Shown: piece by piece, positions 33,321 to 43,947 of the stretch
Layout: the number at the start of each line of letters is the position of its first letter
Numbering within the stretch: position 1 is the first letter of the stretch
Assembly (NCBI GenBank): GCA_020736575.1
Contig: JAGPYM010000096.1
Span: forward strand, 1 to 64,000
DNA: 64,000 nt
Reading direction: 5' to 3'
From: Thelonectria olida
Lineage: Eukaryota; Ascomycota; Sordariomycetes; Hypocreales; Nectriaceae
The notes under the pieces: generated by a model
Database searches by the model: none
Told to the model about the DNA's origin: nothing
What the model saw: the letters and a program-made list of their open reading frames with translations, nothing else
Position numbers and translations under genes: made by a program

Positions 33321-35752
33321 AGTTTAGGATAAGTGAGCTTTGTGGTTCTTTGAGCAGAGCGGGCAAGGCCTTACATGCCTCAAGCCCATGCATGTTGCGT
33401 ACAACTTGACATGCAAACCGTTCGGCCACGCTTGCACCAGCATCTCCCAGGCCAGCCCTTCTCCATTCTCTACCCTCTTGACACTGTGTCTCGCCAGCCT
33501 AGATGGAGCGAAAAAAAAAAGGAAGCCTGAGTTGGCGCACCTGCCCTTCCCTAGAGGGAATCGGGGGTTTGAGATTCCACAGGGGAAACCGACATAAGCG
33601 CCCCGACCTTGTTGCCAACACTGGCATGCTATATACCTTGGGTAAAAATGGAGCTGAATCTGCTATCTTAAGTGCTACGGAAAATGAACTGCGGGAGGAG
33701 GCTTGATAGGTTCAAGTATGGCTATACCAGCGGCGGTCGAGGCCTGGAGCGGCTCATTGCCAGAGCCCCAGACAGTAGTGGTCTTGCCTCCCTGCTGGGG
33801 ACGATGATACCATTCGTGAGGCACTAGATGGGTGTAGGCCATTAAATATAAAAGCTTGTCAGCCTGGAGACACTATTCCCAACTCTGGTCCAGGTGAAGC
33901 TGGGGTTAATGCTGGCTTTTTCGATAAGGTGGTTGGTGGTATGCTCGAGGAGTTTGGCACTAATACCCATACCCACAAGCCTGGCCTGAAGAGCAGCGGC
34001 TTCAGCGTCGTGATTAGCAGCAGGACTGATCCCTGTATGAAGATCTTGCGTTTCCGGCCTCATACTGCCCTCTGATCTGTGCAACCATACGGGAAGCACA
34101 CACTCTTCATTTGACATCGTCTTACGCAATACCATGCCTGCTGAGACAAGCATGGTTCAGACCGGCACGTCGCTGCTAATGCAAGATGCAGCCACATGTC
34201 ATATCTACGAAATTTTCCTCGGCGTCGCCGAAACTTGTCCCAATTTTCAAATCCCGGCATGTCCTCCGTAACAATTACGGACACCGGAAAGTACGGATAG
34301 ACAGAATGGCAAGGATTTTAGATTCTTGGCGCTCACGGCATCGGTAGTCGAAATCTGACTTCCCTGAAGCCCTTTCGATTCTGATACCGCCTGAGGATTG
34401 ATAACGCGGTGAAGGATCATTCATATCCGGCTGCCGGACCAACGTGCGGGAGACTAAATGCCCTTACCTCTGAGAACTCATAGTCAACGGTAAGGGCTGG
34501 TTTTCAGTCCGAAGTAGTCCCTATGAGATCTTCTTCTCGGGGTTTCCCGGCGCATCCGTATGCCCCAATGCAGACTAAAAAGCTTGATGAAATGGGGTAC
34601 AGAGAATCAGGGTACTTGGGTCCTTGTCGACATTATTGAGTTCAAGAGACAGGTGCATATTCTCTAACAACATTCTTTTGCAAGGGTGTTGGGTGTGGCT
34701 GCCAATCCAACTTTCGACTGCGAACTGGGCTGGGTTGAGCCCCCACGCATCGTCAACTACCCGGCGCCAAACTCGCGTACAAAATTGCACCAGGGAATGC
34801 ACCGTACGTATATCCCGCGTTCCTGTCAAGAAATACAAGCGAGTAGCCTCGGAGAACATCTAGATCATCCTCAATTCGCCACTATACTAATCATCTCCAT
34901 CAGATCGTCCTTACAGCTGTAAAGCACAAACTGCGGCATGCCCCGTGGATTGAAGAAGCTCACGAATGAAAGCAGGACCTCCCTTCGTTGTTTCGCTCTT
35001 CCGGGAAGCAGTCCAGGTATCCATCACCGGGGGCGTGACAGTTGAAGTACGCAGCCGGTTGGCTAGCCGAATGCAGTCTAAGCACGAAGAGTGTCACTCA
35101 CGGGATCAGCGTGCGGGGAGTCACGAGCAGCGCCTCTCCCTCTCCAGGAACAAAAGAACTTCTATCGTGTTGCTTCAGGCATGCTGAGCAGAAGCCATTT
35201 CTTGGGGTAGCTGCACGCCCCATGGATCAGATATTGTTCCACGGTGCCCCGCACACGAGCCTGCTGAACCGCGATGCTGCTTGCGCTGGGATAAACGATG
35301 GCATTTTTCACATAATTTGAGTGACAGTGTGCGCTCATCTCCGATACGTCTATGTCCGTTTGCTGCGAAGGACGCCACTTCCTGACGCCCTTGGTGACCC
35401 TATGATTTCACTCCACCTGTCCAAATTTGTAAGCGGCTTCACCCCCTGTCTGCGGTTCGTTCTGCAATGTTTGAGCTTTGGCAAGTGGAGGGCCCATTGC
35501 TGATCCCGATGACATGGGTGCATGTCGTCTGCAGTCCGACAGTCTGGGATTGGGTGCGCACGATAGAGTTCGTCCGCCCCCCTTGCCTGGCTAGTCCACC
35601 ATTTAGAGACGATTTGACAACACCCGCCCGGCGAGCTGATCAGGTTGTTACCAAAATAGCGTGGCGGAAGACGCCTCCAGAGGCCAGCACCAGAGGTCGG
35701 CACCAGAGATAGCCACACACGGCCTTGGCGAAGCCTACTTGCCTACCTGGAG
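33321..35752. other. gene-poor region, nothing secure
   Basis: Several medium frames on the minus strand (34284-34060, 34153-33842, 34859-34575) have plausible composition but no motif, and they sit in conflicting frames. They may be remnants of decayed genes. No repeat matched. Confidence 0.35.
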
Positions 35753-36202
35753 ATGGGGTCAACCAGTGAAAAATGGCGGGTATATAGGTCGGAGGACCAG
35801 CCCCGTTATATCCGTGATTCCCCCAACCTTCTCCCCGTCAATGAGACGAAAGGAGAGCGTAGATCAGTACCTGTTCTCACGACTATCTACAGGCTCACAA
35901 ATCGCCAAACATTGCCAAACACTAACCAACATCATCAACCCACCCAACATGCAACACGACCATCATCAACAACATTACCACGACCACCAACCGACACCAC
36001 CAACACCCCCTCGCCACCAACATCAACAACAGCACTAACACCACTGCTCCCAACACCAGGACTACCAACAGCACCATTGCCAGCAGCTCCATCACCAGCT
36101 GCCATAGCATACGCCACAGCAGTAATAGTAGAATTACTCCTCGTATTTCTAATATTACTGATTTTTATCTATTACTTCGACCGCCTATTGAAGGATGGCT
36201 GA
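35753..36202 (+). CDS. Pro/Thr-rich protein with C-terminal membrane anchor (hypothetical)
   Basis: ATG at 35753; 149 codons. The middle is low complexity, rich in Pro, Thr and Ser (TTNTPSPPTSTT, LTPLLPTPGLPTAPLPAAPS). It ends in one strong membrane helix (AYATAVIVELLLVFLILLIF) and a short charged tail, YYFDRLLKDG. The low-complexity DNA (CCA/CAA/CAC triplets, about 35925-36060) is open in several frames, including a His/Gln-rich 29-codon frame from 35949, so the coding call is weak. The helix at the very C-terminus would fit a tail-anchored or stalk-type surface protein. Confidence 0.35.
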   Translation: MGSTSEKWRVYRSEDQPRYIRDSPNLLPVNETKGERRSVPVLTTIYRLTNRQTLPNTNQHHQPTQHATRPSSTTLPRPPTDTTNTPSPPTSTTALTPLLPTPGLPTAPLPAAPSPAAIAYATAVIVELLLVFLILLIFIYYFDRLLKDG

Positions 36203-36581
36203 GCCCTAGTCGCGGGCTTGCTATTTACCGAGCGAAATGAGCCCAAACATTCAACAGGCCTACCAGCTCGGGACCTAAGTGCCGTCGTGTCATCCCTACG
36301 ACTGCTGGTGGCGGGGTGCTACCCTTCTATTGCCGGGCTCAAGGAGGCGTCAAGGCCAACGACAATGCTGATGGAGGGGGCTGCGGCAGGGAAGCAAGCG
36401 CATGCCGTCCCTCGAATCCAGCCTACTCTTCCACTTGAAGATTGAGGTGATGGCGTTAGCGCTGTTGTAGTAATCTGGAGCGGATGGTTGTTCCAGCACC
36501 CAAGCCTTCTTCACATGCCAATAATATCAAGGTTTTAAATACGGGGATTATCATAAGTCTCCGCCGGGCTCCCCGAGCTAT

Positions 36582-39539
36582 CTAGAGCGCAATAGTTACA
36601 GCATTCTTCGGCCGACCATACTGACCAACTACTACTGCGGCTCTCTCCCTCAACGAATAGTCAGCGAGGATCTCATATGTCCCCTTGCCGTCCCAGTCGA
36701 CCACGTGTTCAACTACCACATCCCCTCGCCTCGTGACGAGCAACTGGTCCGCAAATCCCGGACCAAGGAGTGTCCCCTTCTCATCCGCCGGCGTGATTCG
36801 GATGCTCATGCGCAATCGATTACCCCTTTGTGGCAACCTCTCGGTGGTATACTTGGATGACGGGCTCATCTTTGCTACCACGGTGATGGTCTGCTGTGCT
36901 TCGCGCTCAATGCACGTCTCCTTTCCGCAGGTGCTCTTGCTACATAGCCGGAAACGCGCGTGAAGATGATAGTCCCCGTCAAACGCAGTGAATTCACCAG
37001 GGAGACTGGTCTCCCAGTAGCGGTCGTTGGCAGTCGTGTCGCCGTTCGTTCCGTCGTCGAAAAGCGAGAATATTCGCGTCTCAGTTGAGATATTCTGCTT
37101 AGCGCCGAGAGACTGCGCTGCTGTGCCCCTTGGGCCGAGGAAGTCCCCTTGAAGGATTGTGGAATTCAGCACGCTAGCTGAGACGATCAACCCAGACAGG
37201 CTTGCTAGGGGCCTAGTGATGGTGACAGTTGCGTTGATGCTGTCGTAGCCGCAGCTCGGCCAATGCGTCGATGGGATGCGGAACGTGGGGTGCAGGTCCT
37301 CGAGCGTGTACGTGTTGTTCCAATACTTAACAGGCTTCAGCTTCGCAGGCCCTCTGTTGAGGACGGTGATGAAGTACTCTTGGTTTATTCCTCGGTTGCC
37401 ACTGGCCAGAACAGCAATAGACCCAGTCTCGAAGGTGGCTTGGGTAGAAGATTTTGCATCGGCAGGAAGGAGCTCGTAGCTTGTATCCCATATGTCATCT
37501 GGGTGGCGCAGCTTGCTCGGTTCGCTAAGCAGTGAGGAGTTGGTCGGCAAGACGGCAGTGAAGTTTGCTCCAGGACCACGCTTGGCACCTGCGCACGCAA
37601 GGATGCTCGCTGCGCTGCTAGTCCGCCGATTATCACTGACAATGCTCTTGATCCGTCTAGAACAGAGGACGTCGGTCAATTGAGCGTCGTATGGCTGAGC
37701 CGCTTGCGTAAACTGGGAGCTGTAGACCAGAAGGTCAAACTGGCCAAAGTTCCTCAAGACCGTGGCGAACTCGGAGGTATTGGTAGGCCGCGTGATGTTG
37801 CCGAGGATGCCACGACCGGCCATATCCAGCAGAGCGCTGGCGTAGATGGACCTGTGATTTTCGAACAGGTCAAATCCTCCTTTGTCTTCGTAGTAGAGGA
37901 TGCGTCGGCAGCTACTCGGTGCATTACACAGAGTCGAAATCTCTGCGCGGATAAGAGCAACTCCATCGTTGAAATTGGCAAACGACCTCGAGCTGAAGCC
38001 GTTGACGTAGGAATGCACTGGGCGAACTGCCCTTGCTGTCCACTCTCCATCAACTTCGCCATAATATGGCGTCTTGACCCGGACGATATGCCAAGACGGA
38101 CCGACCTTGCTCTGGACGCCTGGTGCAGTGAGGTCGAGAACGCTACCGGCCGGGGTAGTGATGGCCAATTGCAAACTGCCCGAAGCCGAAGAATTGCTCC
38201 AACCTAGGACGAAGACAACCTTCTCGTCCCCAGCGGCAAGGTGGACCGTCGGCGCCGACACGAGCTCCCCCGCGGCGATCATGCCAAGCGGGTCTTCCCC
38301 TACGAAGCTGTCGAAAATGTTGGCGAAACAGAGGACGAAGAACTTCTTGAGCTCGAGGTCGTCTGGGGTGCTGATATAGATGCCGCCCTGTCGCTCGCTC
38401 AGCTGCTGCATCTTCGGTCCGTTGAGGGTCATTGCTGTGCCGAGCCCGACGGAGCAGACATGTGTGTCGCCAAGACTCGAGACGACGTCGGAGATCATGG
38501 GTGGTTGGTTCTCTTCCCCGTCGGTGAGGAGAAGGATGGCCTTGCGTGCCTCGGGCCCGCTGGTGATCAGGTTCTGCGCTTTGAGTAGGCCGTCACCAAT
38601 GCTTGTCTGTCCAGACGAGACCAGCCGCGAAAGAGCAGCGGCTATTTCAGCGGGGGCGCTGGCAATGTTGTTCAAGGGCATGTCGGGAGGGTTACTAGCC
38701 GTGGTAGAGAACGAGACCATGCCAACTTTATGGCCTGCTCCGTCTTCCAGTAGGTCGACAAACAGACTGGCCGCGGACTTGGCAGCATCGAGTCGAGTTC
38801 CGCCGCGGGTACCGGGGAGAGACATGCTCCCAGATCGATCCAGGACGATGGCCACGTCGGTAGGCTGCAACGTGCGCCACTCATCCTGGATCTCGTCGAA
38901 AATGTGATGATACGGGTAGAAGATGGGGTCGACTGGCGAAAACTCCGGGCACCCAATGTCAGGCAGAGTCCCGCGACAGCTCCCCGATCCACCAGCCCGT
39001 TCGAGGTTGCCATGGTTGTTATTATGCCAATCTATGATCGTATTGCCTAACGCATTCAGCGTTGTGAAGGTATTCAGCGTCCCCTCTGGCGGCGCCTTGA
39101 ACCTCGTCTCGAGAGCCAAGCAGTTGGTGCAGCGCGTCATGCGGGCCCGTCCTTTATGGCCCGGCGGGATGGGCACGCCAGGCCCCGGTTCCCAGACTTG
39201 GATTCTGGGCTCGTTGACTGAGGCAAGGTAGCTGTTGTACCCCTGGAGGAACTGCTTGTGAAACCCGAAGAAGCGGTTGCCAAAGTTGACGGGGATGTGA
39301 TCGCGGTTGGTGCAGTGCCAGTTGAAATGGAATTCACGGATGCTTTGCGGATTGGGTGCGGTGCCGCTGCAACGCCACGGCTGAGGAAAGAAGCCATCAA
39401 CACTGGAGAGAGGTTGGAGGAGCCAGTTGGCCGTGTCAACTTCGTGGAGTGGATCGGCAAGGGACAAGGATGGAAGGAGGAGGACGGCAACGCGGAAGAA
39501 GAGCGGGAAAGGTCCAAGCCAGCAATTGTTGGGATACAT
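36582..39539 (-). CDS. secreted tyrosinase-like + von Willebrand A (vWA) domain fusion protein
   Basis: Uninterrupted 985-codon frame. ATG 39539 is preferred over ATG 39590: it starts directly at a signal peptide (RVAVLLLPSLSLA), and a TATATATA at 39630-39623 places 39590 too near the likely transcript start. Residues about 65-225 resemble a compact di-copper tyrosinase domain: FHFNWHC and GNRFFGFHKQF (candidate CuA His), then IIDWHNNNHG and SPVDPIFYPYHHIFDEIQDE (CuB pattern HxxxH...HH). Immediately after comes a vWA domain with an intact MIDAS: DRSGSMS (about 234-240), Thr near 312 (GQTSIGDG), and LLLTDGEEN (Asp about 340). The remainder is beta-rich, with GDEKVVFVLGWSNSSASG, GEWTARAVRP and a DDGTNGDTTANDRYW segment like bacterial and CLCA-type post-vWA modules; many N-glycosylation sites. 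No membrane anchor seen. Likely a secreted or wall protein; the substrate is unknown. Confidence 0.88.
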   Translation of the reverse strand: MYPNNCWLGPFPLFFRVAVLLLPSLSLADPLHEVDTANWLLQPLSSVDGFFPQPWRCSGTAPNPQSIREFHFNWHCTNRDHIPVNFGNRFFGFHKQFLQGYNSYLASVNEPRIQVWEPGPGVPIPPGHKGRARMTRCTNCLALETRFKAPPEGTLNTFTTLNALGNTIIDWHNNNHGNLERAGGSGSCRGTLPDIGCPEFSPVDPIFYPYHHIFDEIQDEWRTLQPTDVAIVLDRSGSMSLPGTRGGTRLDAAKSAASLFVDLLEDGAGHKVGMVSFSTTASNPPDMPLNNIASAPAEIAAALSRLVSSGQTSIGDGLLKAQNLITSGPEARKAILLLTDGEENQPPMISDVVSSLGDTHVCSVGLGTAMTLNGPKMQQLSERQGGIYISTPDDLELKKFFVLCFANIFDSFVGEDPLGMIAAGELVSAPTVHLAAGDEKVVFVLGWSNSSASGSLQLAITTPAGSVLDLTAPGVQSKVGPSWHIVRVKTPYYGEVDGEWTARAVRPVHSYVNGFSSRSFANFNDGVALIRAEISTLCNAPSSCRRILYYEDKGGFDLFENHRSIYASALLDMAGRGILGNITRPTNTSEFATVLRNFGQFDLLVYSSQFTQAAQPYDAQLTDVLCSRRIKSIVSDNRRTSSAASILACAGAKRGPGANFTAVLPTNSSLLSEPSKLRHPDDIWDTSYELLPADAKSSTQATFETGSIAVLASGNRGINQEYFITVLNRGPAKLKPVKYWNNTYTLEDLHPTFRIPSTHWPSCGYDSINATVTITRPLASLSGLIVSASVLNSTILQGDFLGPRGTAAQSLGAKQNISTETRIFSLFDDGTNGDTTANDRYWETSLPGEFTAFDGDYHLHARFRLCSKSTCGKETCIEREAQQTITVVAKMSPSSKYTTERLPQRGNRLRMSIRITPADEKGTLLGPGFADQLLVTRRGDVVVEHVVDWDGKGTYEILADYSLRERAAVVVGQYGRPKNAVTIAL

Positions 39540-39622
39540 TTCTTGTGATAGATCTAGTGCATATAGAATTTGTCTCGCCAGATATGGCATTGTACGGCTC
39601 GCTCTTGATCAAATGCTGGCTC

Positions 39623-39630
39623 TATATATA
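39623..39630 (-). promoter_or_regulatory. TATA box of the tyrosinase-vWA gene
   Basis: TATATATA, 84 nt upstream of the chosen ATG (39539) on the minus strand, in otherwise normal-composition DNA. Confidence 0.5.
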
Positions 39631-39639
39631 CTATCCATT

Positions 39640-42230
39640 CCCCGCAATTGGTGGTGTTGCTCACATGGACCTCCATCCATCACGAGTGGCCTCCGAACTG
39701 AATCTGATGCCGGCGTCACGCACACACCGCAAGCCAAGCTAGCCATCAGGAGGACCCGTCGTGTAGTTGACGGAGCCAGATTTGCTGTTGGATGGAATGT
39801 CCCGAGCAAGTGCGCCGCGGGACGTATGAGCTCGAGCCGTTACGCCATGTGCCTGACCATTCGACGTCTTTGAGGCACGCTGAGTGCGACGATGTCACCG
39901 GGCTGTATCCGACTAGTCGAGGTTCGTATTCTGGAGCGTGAATGACACTACATTAGGGTCATCATTCTTTGCTCACACAATCGCACCTGTCCTGGCGGCT
40001 GAGTTGCGGCAGGCAAGCAGTTCCTTCGTGCGCCCGCTTTGGGCCCGGTTCAAAGGGGGGGCATCGGCCACATAGGGCTGCCAACTCGGGATTCTCCGGC
40101 CGGGCGTCCGCGTGCGGCAGATCTCTTGCGTGCCGGCATGAAATTAAGTAAGGTTCGATGGTTAGCGTTGAGGCTGAGACAAATATAAGTCATGGTAAAT
40201 ATGATTGGATGTTGGACTAGGTGGCCATGCTGGGGTTATATCGCATCGGGACGACCGAGACTCGGGCTATGACAAGGGCTCAGTTTTCTACAGCAAGGAG
40301 GGGAGAGGGCATTTATTTGGTGTGCATTATCCTCTTGGAGCGGAGGCTTATAACAATGGGAAAGGCGGTGAATGGGAAGGACAGGCTTGATGGCTCAGAT
40401 CGCACCTTATTTTCCCACTTCTCGCTTCAGCAATGAGCGCAACGACTTCTTCTTGGGACTTAGCATGCTCTGTGCCCAAGGCACAAAGTCTCGGCATGTA
40501 ATGAAGCATCCTAAACCGGGTTGCCAAATCCCACACTTGCCAAGGTTGTTGGCCGGGCAAGACTGCATTGCATTGCATCGCATCGAAAAAGCGGCTTTTA
40601 CCGGAGCAATCAAAGGCGTTGAAGCCGTCGCACTCCGGTAGCTCTAGCTGCCGGAAGATGCTCTCCCCAAATCCCTGTTTGGGTTACCATGGTCGATCAC
40701 TGCTTTTGTCCTGCGTGCAATTGCTTCTAAACCTTGAAGCCCTCCTGGTCCTAGCAAACACTTCTAAGAGTTTCCTCCGCGACGACAACGCACCCCAGAT
40801 GGCCTCAAGTGACGTATCAGAAAGGGATGCACGTTTTGCGCCCGCACCACAATTCCACCGAATCTACTTTCATCGGCAGTTGATATGCTTTTTTAACGGC
40901 AACGTGGTTGATACGTTTTTGCCGAACTGTGGCGTCCGCCTGAAGTAAGCCACCGAACTGGCTAATGCAATAAACTAAAGTCAATAGTATTGTTGAGAGG
41001 TGGACGGTGCATTGGTCAATAGCGTTCCACATCCCTGAATGCTTGAGTGAGGAGGAGCTCCCTGCGGCCTTCAAGTCATGCTCCGACACTCTAACCTATA
41101 TGACAACAAAAGCTATCTAGTCGCATAACACTATGACTCCTTCGTCAACCTGACTGTAGTTGCAATCGCTAGGATCTGGTAATTTAGCCTCTGCTGGAGT
41201 TGAGACAAGAGAAAGACACCGAGGGCATTCGCGTCTCTTGAAAGGGGTACTTGCTCGAAAGGTAGGGCAGCCACAGTTCTTAACAGGTCTCTATAATGTC
41301 AGTATGAAGTGACATTATCGGTAATTTAAATCTCTAAAACTAATAGCCCATGTCGAGGCTAGCACGGGCATCGAGATGATTCAGTCGCTGGCAGGATGAA
41401 TGGATGGCCAGGCCAATGTGATTGAGGCCGCTGCTCTCTATGTGTGTTCCAAATCAAAACTCGGCTTCTACGAATCCCTAGGCCAGGGAATCTTTCAGAG
41501 TTCCACTTACAGTGAGAATGTGTTGAACTGTGTCGCGACTCGAGAGCGAGGAGCTTACTGACCAACCGGATACCCCCGAGATAAATCTATCTGCTTCGGA
41601 ATCCGTCCATCTCTGTTTCCTCTTTCCAAACGGGAGCCTCTGCTCCTATCGCTCTTCGTCCATTAGCAGCGCTCCAATAATTACCATGGCAATGTGCTTC
41701 TTTGAACAGACTGTTTAGGCCTGTGGATGTTCGAAGTTCCGCCACCAGTTCTATTACAAGGAACGTCACATTAGTGGAACGTGCGGACTGAAGCTCATCT
41801 ATCGGGCCAAGCGTGAGGGATCGCTTGCAAGTGTCGCCATGCATGGCTAAGAAAGCCCGCCGGCTCGCGAACGATTTCAAACACCCCTGATGTGGCCGCG
41901 GGAATCTACAACTGTCGAGGGGACAAAGAAGGAGATGGCAAACGTAGAAAACGAGAGGTCGAAGCTCGTCGAAAAAAAGCGACGGTCGCCGAGGCACATC
42001 AGCGTGAGAGCCTCTTCATCTGGGGTTCGTGTGGAAACATTTGAATAATCCAGCAATACGAGTAGTATATTATCATTTTCACTGCCAAACTGCACCCATA
42101 GGATTTAAATATTAGGTTTAAGGTTTAAGCCAGTTGCTCAATACGACGTGGTGTCATTGTTGGATACGAGGGCCGGAAACGTAACTGGAGACGTAGAGAC
42201 GCCACAACTAACTCATTAAGTGGTCGGAGC
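39640..42230. other. gene-poor region
   Basis: No motif-bearing frame or exon chain found. Contains one arm of a diverged duplication at 40860-40946. Frames such as 40568-40948 plus or 41587-41997 minus are not supported. Confidence 0.4.
40860..40946 (+). repeat. diverged duplication, copy 1
   Basis: The blocks TCGGCAGTTGATATGCTTTT and GTTTTTGCCGAACTGTGGCG recur, in order, as TCGGCAGTTGATATACTTTT and GCGTTTTGCCGAATAGTGGCG at 43150-43246. Confidence 0.65.
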
Positions 42231-42698
42231 ATGGCCTACACAACGCAATATCTGGTAGTCTGTCCAAGCTGTCCCGATTATTCCCAAGCAGAGGATTGGC
42301 TGACAGCCGATGTGGCCCGGCTGTTAGTCCGGACCAACCCCCCCTTCATCGATGATATCGACCATCAGATGATCGTGGGAGACTTCAGCCTGTTCCACCC
42401 AATGTGGGGAGGCTCAGCCATTGCAGCAGATCTGGAAGCAACGCCGCTGCTAAATATTATCGACGAGCGCAACCTGACAAGCACCTTTAAGCGTGGAACA
42501 ATCACATCCGAGGAGGGAAGCCGTCGATCAACAATCGATCTCTGCCTTTTCACTTTTGGACTCGTTGACCGGAGTATCCGGAGCGAAGTTGATAGGGACT
42601 ATGACCATGACTCCGACCACTTACCGATTATCACATCACTGGATACAACCACTACACAGAAGGTGAGGACGAGGATAAAGAAGGCGCGAAGGAGGTAG
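42231..42698 (+). mobile_element. non-LTR retrotransposon (LINE) endonuclease-domain relic
   Basis: 155 codons with the apurinic-type endonuclease/exonuclease/phosphatase signature of LINE ORF2, Tad/I style: MIVGDFSLFHPMWGG, TFKRGTITSEEG, STIDLCLF and DYDHDSDHLPIITSLD. The N-terminal part of the domain and the downstream reverse transcriptase are not recognisable around it, so this is a fragment. Unlike the AT deserts, it is not obviously RIP-mutated and its frame is intact from an ATG, which could reflect a recent fragment or an exapted domain. Confidence 0.8.
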
Positions 42699-43947
42699 AC
42701 GTTCGCGTCCATCTGCGGTAATTTCGTCATAGGTTTCGTCTTTTCCACACAATGCCGTCTTGACACATGCGTCGTCGTCTCCAAACACCTCAGTGAAGCT
42801 AAATGTGCGCCAATGCCAGATGTAACATTGAGGCTCACCACTTAACTCATGAATGCCGAAACCCCACAGCAGCAGATAAATAAGCTTGTTATGGGTTGCT
42901 AGTGATAAACACTAAGTGATGGTAAACTTTGTGACTAATATAGATGATGTCTATTGGAAGAAGGTCCTTACTATTAAGCCTTGTGCCTACTAGCGTAGGG
43001 GTGTCCTCATTAGGTATCAATCGGTCCCAAGAGCATATTCAGCCTCACTAAAAAAGCACCACACCTTGATATCTCCTGACAAGCCATTGAGTCCACAAAT
43101 GGTCCATTGGAATGCAGTGCACCATTAGCGTCCTATACTGCGATTTGATAGATTCTAATTTGGTCGGCAGTTGATATACTTTTTCAAGATCAGAAAGGTG
43201 ACGTAGATATTAGCGTTTTGCCGAATAGTGGCGCCTGCTTTGATTCAGGGTAGGTGATTAGACCTATTAGTATGTCTATATTCTACTGCACATACCAACG
43301 GTAGCTTGTCTTTGAGTTAGTTGCACGCTTTTTGTCCGCGCACGCTTGTTTGTTCTCGATTGCAAGTTGATTACGTTCACGAGAATGAATCATCTTACTG
43401 GTGGCCGCTCCGCTCGCAGTCCTTCTCCATGTCAGCCATCGGCGCGGCTGGATGTGTTATCTTGGTGTCCTACCTCTTTCAGCCACATCTCCTTCAATCC
43501 CACTATTGGCTTCCGTTGTTTAGTGAAGGCTTGACCATAGTCAATTACCTAAATTCTTGGTAACTATGAAATCATGGCAAGCATCTCGATTTCGAGGGGT
43601 TGTGTCGCATACACCATCTGCGAATACACGCCAGCAAGAGTCGCCATACTTAGATTTTAAGTTTGGCCACTTTCAGCCTCAGCTGATGTGTTTGAGTTTC
43701 CGTTGCTCTCCGTGCGTGAAGGGATTCAAATTGAACTTACAATCGTCTAGACAAAGGGGGGATATCGTTAGCCAGCAAGATTATCAGGAAACGAAACAGT
43801 CGTGATGTAGCGCTGAAGGTACATAAGTCGAACCTCGTTTTCGAGAGGGAATCTTCCTTCCAAACGGTTAGCCGCTATCGCACCTCACTCTTTGTATCCT
43901 TGTTGCAAACCAGCCTCAGATGCACGTAGTCTGTCCCAATACCCATC
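42699..43947. other. intergenic upstream of the matrixin
   Basis: No gene recognised. Contains the second copy of the 40860 duplication. The last 150 bases should carry the matrixin promoter; no clear TATA seen. Confidence 0.4.
43150..43246 (+). repeat. diverged duplication, copy 2
   Basis: Counterpart of 40860-40946; same order and orientation, with a few indels. Confidence 0.65.

Noticed and set aside
33842..34284. two overlapping minus-strand frames resembling a decayed gene
   Set aside because: Composition is plausible but frames conflict, no family recognised and no consistent splice solution was found.
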